Origin: Rhodospirillaceae bacterium
Lineage (GTDB): Bacteria > Pseudomonadota > Alphaproteobacteria > Micavibrionales > Micavibrionaceae
Assembly (NCBI GenBank): GCA_003452275.1
Contig: DMIT01000096.1
Coordinates: 1-7,237 of the forward strand
Length of the DNA stretch: 7,237 bases
Reading direction: 5' to 3'
This document shows positions 3,986 through 7,237 of this stretch, in pieces. A program made the position numbers and the translations under genes. The notes below the pieces were generated by a model. It saw nothing but the letters and a program-made list of their open reading frames with translations. It made no database searches and was not told where the DNA came from. Position 1 is the first letter of the stretch, and the number at the start of each line of letters is the position of its first letter.

Positions 3986-6295
3986 ATGCTCTCACGCAAT
4001 CTGGAACAAACTCTGCACAAGGCATTGGCGCTGGCCACTGAAAAAGGCCATGAATATGCGACGCTTGAGCATTTGCTGATGGCCCTGACCGTCGATCAGG
4101 ATGCTTTGGCCGTCCTCCGCGCCTGCGGCGTGAATGTGGCCGAGATGCAGCAACAGATTGAATCTTATCTGGAAACCGATCTTAGCTATCTCGTCAATAC
4201 CCAGATTTCCGAAGCCAAACCGACAACCGCGTTCCAACGTGTGCTGCAACGTGCCGCCATTCATGTCCAGTCATCAGGCCGCGAAGAGGTAACAGGGGCC
4301 AATGTCATTGTTGCCTTATTTTCCGAACGTGAAAGCCATGCAGTCTATTTCCTGCAAAATCAGGACATGACCCGTTTCGATGCCGTCAATTATATTTCCC
4401 ACGGCATTGCCAAAGTTCCCGGTGCCAATGACAGCGCCCGCAGCATTCCGCAAGGTGCTGATGATCTGCAATCCGACGATAAGCCTCTCCGCCAAGGCAA
4501 GGAAGCGTTGGATGCCTATTGTATCAACCTCAATGAAAAGGCCAAAAAGGGCAAGATTGACCCCTTGATCGGGCGTGAAAAAGAGGTGGAACGCACCATC
4601 CAGATTTTATGCCGCCGCGCCAAAAATAACCCTTTATATGTCGGTGATCCGGGGGTCGGCAAAACAGCGATTGCCGAAGGTCTGGCTAAAAAAATCGAAG
4701 AAGGCGACGTGCCCGAAGTTTTGCTCGGTTGCACCATTTTCTCGCTCGACATGGGTGCTCTGCTGGCCGGTACCCGCTATCGCGGCGATTTTGAAGAACG
4801 ATTGAAAGCCGTTATGACCGAATTACAGGCCATGGAAAATGTCGTGCTGTTTATTGATGAAATTCATACCATTATCGGCGCTGGGGCGACCAGCGGCGGG
4901 GCGATGGATGCGTCCAATTTGCTGAAACCCGCCCTTGCCAATGGCGGATTGCGCTGTATCGGTTCGACGACTTATAAGGAATATCGCAACCAGTTTGAAA
5001 AAGACCGCGCCCTTGCCCGCCGTTTCCAGAAAATTGATGTCGAAGAACCGTCGATTGACGATGCCATCCGCATTATCAAAGGTCTGAAACCCTATTACGA
5101 AGATCATCATAAGGTCAAATATACGGCAGAGGCCATTAAAGCCGCGGTTGAATTATCCGTCCGCTATATCGGTGACCGTAAATTGCCGGATAAGGCGATT
5201 GATATTATTGATGAAGTCGGGGCCGCGCAAATGTTGTTGCCTGCCTCCAAACGCAAAAAAACCATCGGCGTCAAGGATATTGAAACGGTGATCGCGGCCA
5301 TAGCCCGTATTCCGGCAAAAGCAGTTTCAAAGGATGATAAAACCGTTCTGATGAATCTGGAACGCGATCTGAAAACCATGGTATTCGATCAGGACGAGGC
5401 GATTTCAGTTCTGGCGGATAGTATCAAATTATCCCGCGCCGGACTGCGCGATCCTGAAAAACCGATTGGTTGCTACCTGTTTTCGGGCCCGACAGGGGTC
5501 GGGAAGACCGAGGTCGCCAAACAGCTTTCCAAAACGCTGGGCATTGAACTGGTACGCTTCGATATGTCCGAATATATGGAACGCCATGCCGTGTCCCGCC
5601 TGATCGGCGCCCCTCCGGGTTATGTCGGCTATGAACAGGGCGGCTTATTGACCGATAAAGTCGACCAGCACCCGCATTGCGTGTTGTTGATGGATGAAAT
5701 TGAAAAGGCGCATCCCGACCTTTATAATATTTTGTTGCAGGTGATGGACTATGGCAAGCTGACCGACAATAACGGCAAAACCATCGATTTCCGCAATGTC
5801 ATTCTGATTATGACGACCAATGCGGGGGCCGCGCAGCTTGCAAAAGCTCCCCTCGGTTTCCAGTCCGAACGGCGCGCCGATGACGATACCGAGGAAATCA
5901 AACGCCTCTTTACCCCCGAATTCCGCAATCGTCTGGACGCGATTGTGCCGTTCCGCGCTCTGCCGCAAAGTGCGGTTCTGCGCGTTGTCGATAAATTCAT
6001 CATGCAGCTTGAGGCGCAATTATCCGACCGCCGCGTCACTATTTTGCTGACCGACAAAGCCCGGGAATATCTGGCTGAACAGGGATATGACCCGCAAATG
6101 GGCGCACGCCCTCTGGCGCGCGTGGTACAGGAAAAAATCAAGAAACCATTGGCCGAAGAATTATTATTCGGCAAACTGGTCGATGGCGGTTCCGTATCCG
6201 TTGATTATATGGACGGCAAACTGGCCTTTGACATCCGCGCCGAAAAACCTTCGACCAAATCATCCAAGGACGATCTGGTCGAAGAAACAGTTTAA
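3986..6295 (+). CDS. clpA: ATP-dependent Clp protease ATP-binding subunit ClpA (769 aa)
   Basis: ClpA is a hexameric AAA+ unfoldase that threads substrates into the ClpP chamber in the cytoplasm. An N-terminal Clp_N double repeat (about 1-145) docks ClpS. The first AAA+ module has Walker A GDPGVGKT (220-227), Walker B VLFIDE (to E292) and arginine fingers R345/R346. The second has Walker A GPTGVGKT (501-508), Walker B VLLMDE (to E571), arginine finger R649 in FTPEFRNRLD, and the sensor-2 motif GARPL (706-710). No ClpB-type coiled-coil M domain lies between the modules, which separates it from ClpB. The YxGD pore loop of module one is seen as TRYRGDFE (263-270), and the module-two pore loop as GYVGYEQGG (545-553). 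The ClpP-docking tripeptide, IGL in E. coli, aligns here with LGF (623-625). Length is normal for the family. The ATG touches the clpS stop, and the ribosome binding site (GGAAAAAGAA) lies within clpS. It ends 11 bp from the stop of the convergent panC. Confidence 0.97.
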   Translation: MLSRNLEQTLHKALALATEKGHEYATLEHLLMALTVDQDALAVLRACGVNVAEMQQQIESYLETDLSYLVNTQISEAKPTTAFQRVLQRAAIHVQSSGREEVTGANVIVALFSERESHAVYFLQNQDMTRFDAVNYISHGIAKVPGANDSARSIPQGADDLQSDDKPLRQGKEALDAYCINLNEKAKKGKIDPLIGREKEVERTIQILCRRAKNNPLYVGDPGVGKTAIAEGLAKKIEEGDVPEVLLGCTIFSLDMGALLAGTRYRGDFEERLKAVMTELQAMENVVLFIDEIHTIIGAGATSGGAMDASNLLKPALANGGLRCIGSTTYKEYRNQFEKDRALARRFQKIDVEEPSIDDAIRIIKGLKPYYEDHHKVKYTAEAIKAAVELSVRYIGDRKLPDKAIDIIDEVGAAQMLLPASKRKKTIGVKDIETVIAAIARIPAKAVSKDDKTVLMNLERDLKTMVFDQDEAISVLADSIKLSRAGLRDPEKPIGCYLFSGPTGVGKTEVAKQLSKTLGIELVRFDMSEYMERHAVSRLIGAPPGYVGYEQGGLLTDKVDQHPHCVLLMDEIEKAHPDLYNILLQVMDYGKLTDNNGKTIDFRNVILIMTTNAGAAQLAKAPLGFQSERRADDDTEEIKRLFTPEFRNRLDAIVPFRALPQSAVLRVVDKFIMQLEAQLSDRRVTILLTDKAREYLAEQGYDPQMGARPLARVVQEKIKKPLAEELLFGKLVDGGSVSVDYMDGKLAFDIRAEKPSTKSSKDDLVEETV

Positions 6296-6306
6296 TCAAT
6301 ACGGCA

Positions 6307-7146
6307 TTAGGCCCCGATATTGTCGATCAATCGCGCCTGACCCAGCCAGGCGGCGGTCAGCAGGCGGTAAGATGTGGTGGACGCGGTGGGGGGCAGCAAG
6401 GTATTTGCATCGCGGATGGTCACGTAATCCACCTTGTCAAAACCCGCAGCAAGAATTTTTTGTGCGGCGGCGGATTCGATTTTATCAATGTCCAGACCGG
6501 CCTTCAGGTCACCAGCCATGCTGCGCAGGGTGGTGATAAGCGTCAGGGCTTGCTGTCTTTGCGCGTCCGATAAATAGGCATTGCGCGAAGAAAGTGCGAG
6601 ACCGGAGGCTTCGCGCACCGTCGGGACGCCGATAATCTGGGTGGGTATCGCCAGATCACGTTGTAACGCTTTGATAACCTGCAATTGCTGATAGTCTTTT
6701 TCACCGAAATAGGCTTTCTGGGCACCAACCAGAAGGAGCAGGCGGGTGACCACCGTTGCCACCCCTGCAAAAAAATGGGGGCGAAATTCACCTTCCAGAG
6801 GTTTCGAAATATTGCCAACGGTCACGGTGGATTGGAAATCCGGCGGATACATGACTTCGACCGCAGGGGCAAAAATGGCCTGTACCCCGGTTTCACCGAG
6901 CAGGGCGGCATCCTTGTCCAGCGTCCGCGGATATTTGTCAAAATCCTCATGCGGGGCGAACTGCTTGGGATTCACGAAAATACTGACGATCACCTCGTCA
7001 CATTCGGACAATGCCTGCCGCGCCAAGGTCAGATGACCTTCATGCAGCGCGCCCATAGTCGGTACAAAACCAATGGTTTTTCCTGCTGCTTTGCGGGCAT
7101 CGATATAGCTTCTTAACTCATCGGGGGTTTTGAGGATATCAGGCAT
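6307..7146 (-). CDS. panC: Pantothenate synthetase (pantoate--beta-alanine ligase), 279 aa
   Basis: PanC condenses D-pantoate and beta-alanine with ATP, via a pantoyl-adenylate, to give pantothenate, the precursor of coenzyme A. The nucleotidyl-transferase signature PTMGALHEGH (29-38) is complete, with H35 and H38 in the HxGH motif. VSIFVNPKQFAPHEDFDKYPR (54-74) and FRPHFFAGVATVVTRLL (121-137) form the pantoate pocket. GEKDYQQ (148-154) contacts ATP and substrate, and SSRNAYLS (186-193) takes the KMSKS-loop position. Length is standard and no key residue is missing. The start ATG at 7146 fits the family N-terminus (I...ELR..I...R..GK.IGFVPTMG). AAGGA lies 12 bases upstream, rather far, and the gene overlaps the 3' end of an upstream gene, so coupling is likely. 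No panB is visible next to it. No terminator is seen in the 11-bp gap to clpA. Confidence 0.97.
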   Translation of the reverse strand: MPDILKTPDELRSYIDARKAAGKTIGFVPTMGALHEGHLTLARQALSECDEVIVSIFVNPKQFAPHEDFDKYPRTLDKDAALLGETGVQAIFAPAVEVMYPPDFQSTVTVGNISKPLEGEFRPHFFAGVATVVTRLLLLVGAQKAYFGEKDYQQLQVIKALQRDLAIPTQIIGVPTVREASGLALSSRNAYLSDAQRQQALTLITTLRSMAGDLKAGLDIDKIESAAAQKILAAGFDKVDYVTIRDANTLLPPTASTTSYRLLTAAWLGQARLIDNIGA

Positions 7147-7237
7147 TACGGGTCACGTCCTTTAGGGTTTCTTCGGCTTTTTGCCAGTCGATCATATGGG
7201 GTGGAAGAAGGGGGCTGGGGGATGAATGGCCTATGGC
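7139..7237 (-). CDS. 3' end of an unidentified gene upstream of panC (partial)
   Basis: Reading the minus strand from the window edge, one frame is open for 32 codons. It ends ...HMIDWQKAEETLKDVTRNA and stops at TGA 7141-7139, overlapping the panC start by 8 bases (ATGCCTGA). The tail looks helical and protein-like; the preceding segment is Pro/Ser-rich. A second minus-strand frame is also open from the edge to a TAA at 7148-7146 (a TAATG overlap), but it is Arg/Pro-rich with AGG, CGA and AGA codons and looks less natural. I recognise no family. Either way, panC appears to be a downstream member of a minus-strand operon. Confidence 0.5.
   Translation of the reverse strand, partial: AIGHSSPSPLLPPHMIDWQKAEETLKDVTRNA

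Noticed and set aside
6296..6306. Possible terminator between convergent clpA and panC
   Set aside because: The 11-bp gap has no inverted repeat or T-run; any termination signal would have to lie within the coding ends, and I could not see one.

Overview
The window reads as chromosomal housekeeping DNA from an alphaproteobacterium of moderate GC content. The main clue is gene order: a D-Ala-D-Ala carboxypeptidase with a SPOR domain lies divergent from a phasin, which is followed by clpS and clpA. As I recall it, this arrangement is common in Alphaproteobacteria. The PanC substrate-binding motif (RPHFF.GVATVV) and the Phasin_2-type phasin also fit. The pilin-like protein belongs to a type I associate with less-studied alphaproteobacterial lineages. 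I cannot name a genus from the sequence.

Layout, left to right. Bases 1-48 hold the last 15 codons of an unidentified plus-strand gene. A small plus-strand gene (116-433) encodes a 105-residue, largely helical protein of unknown function. Its ribosome binding site and start codon sit inside a near-perfect inverted repeat. It converges on a minus-strand pair across an imperfect two-way terminator (about 440-482). The pair is the S11-family carboxypeptidase with SPOR domain (1227-2585), followed 36 bp downstream by a single-span pilin-like protein (495-1190).

The 299-bp divergent spacer (2586-2884) is AT-rich. It carries a good sigma-70-type promoter facing the phasin gene, flanked by two TGCA(A/T)TGCA elements whose centres are 53 bp apart. 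This is a plausible operator pair for a polyhydroxybutyrate-responsive repressor such as PhaR. The phasin (2885-3508) ends at a strong intrinsic terminator.

clpS (best start 3620) and clpA (3986-6295) follow. The clpS stop codon directly abuts the clpA start codon, so the N-degron adaptor and its unfoldase are probably translationally coupled. clpA converges on panC (6307-7146, minus strand) with only 11 bp between them. panC is preceded by the 3' end of another minus-strand gene that overlaps its start and runs off the window edge.

Functionally the window combines cell-wall trimming at the septum, storage-granule coating, regulated proteolysis by the N-degron pathway, and pantothenate synthesis. 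I see no CRISPR array, tRNA, rRNA, transposon or prophage signature. I see no convincing new multi-gene system. The most interesting items are the start-codon-sequestering hairpin, the operator pair at the phasin promoter, and the unnamed pilin-like protein next to the carboxypeptidase.
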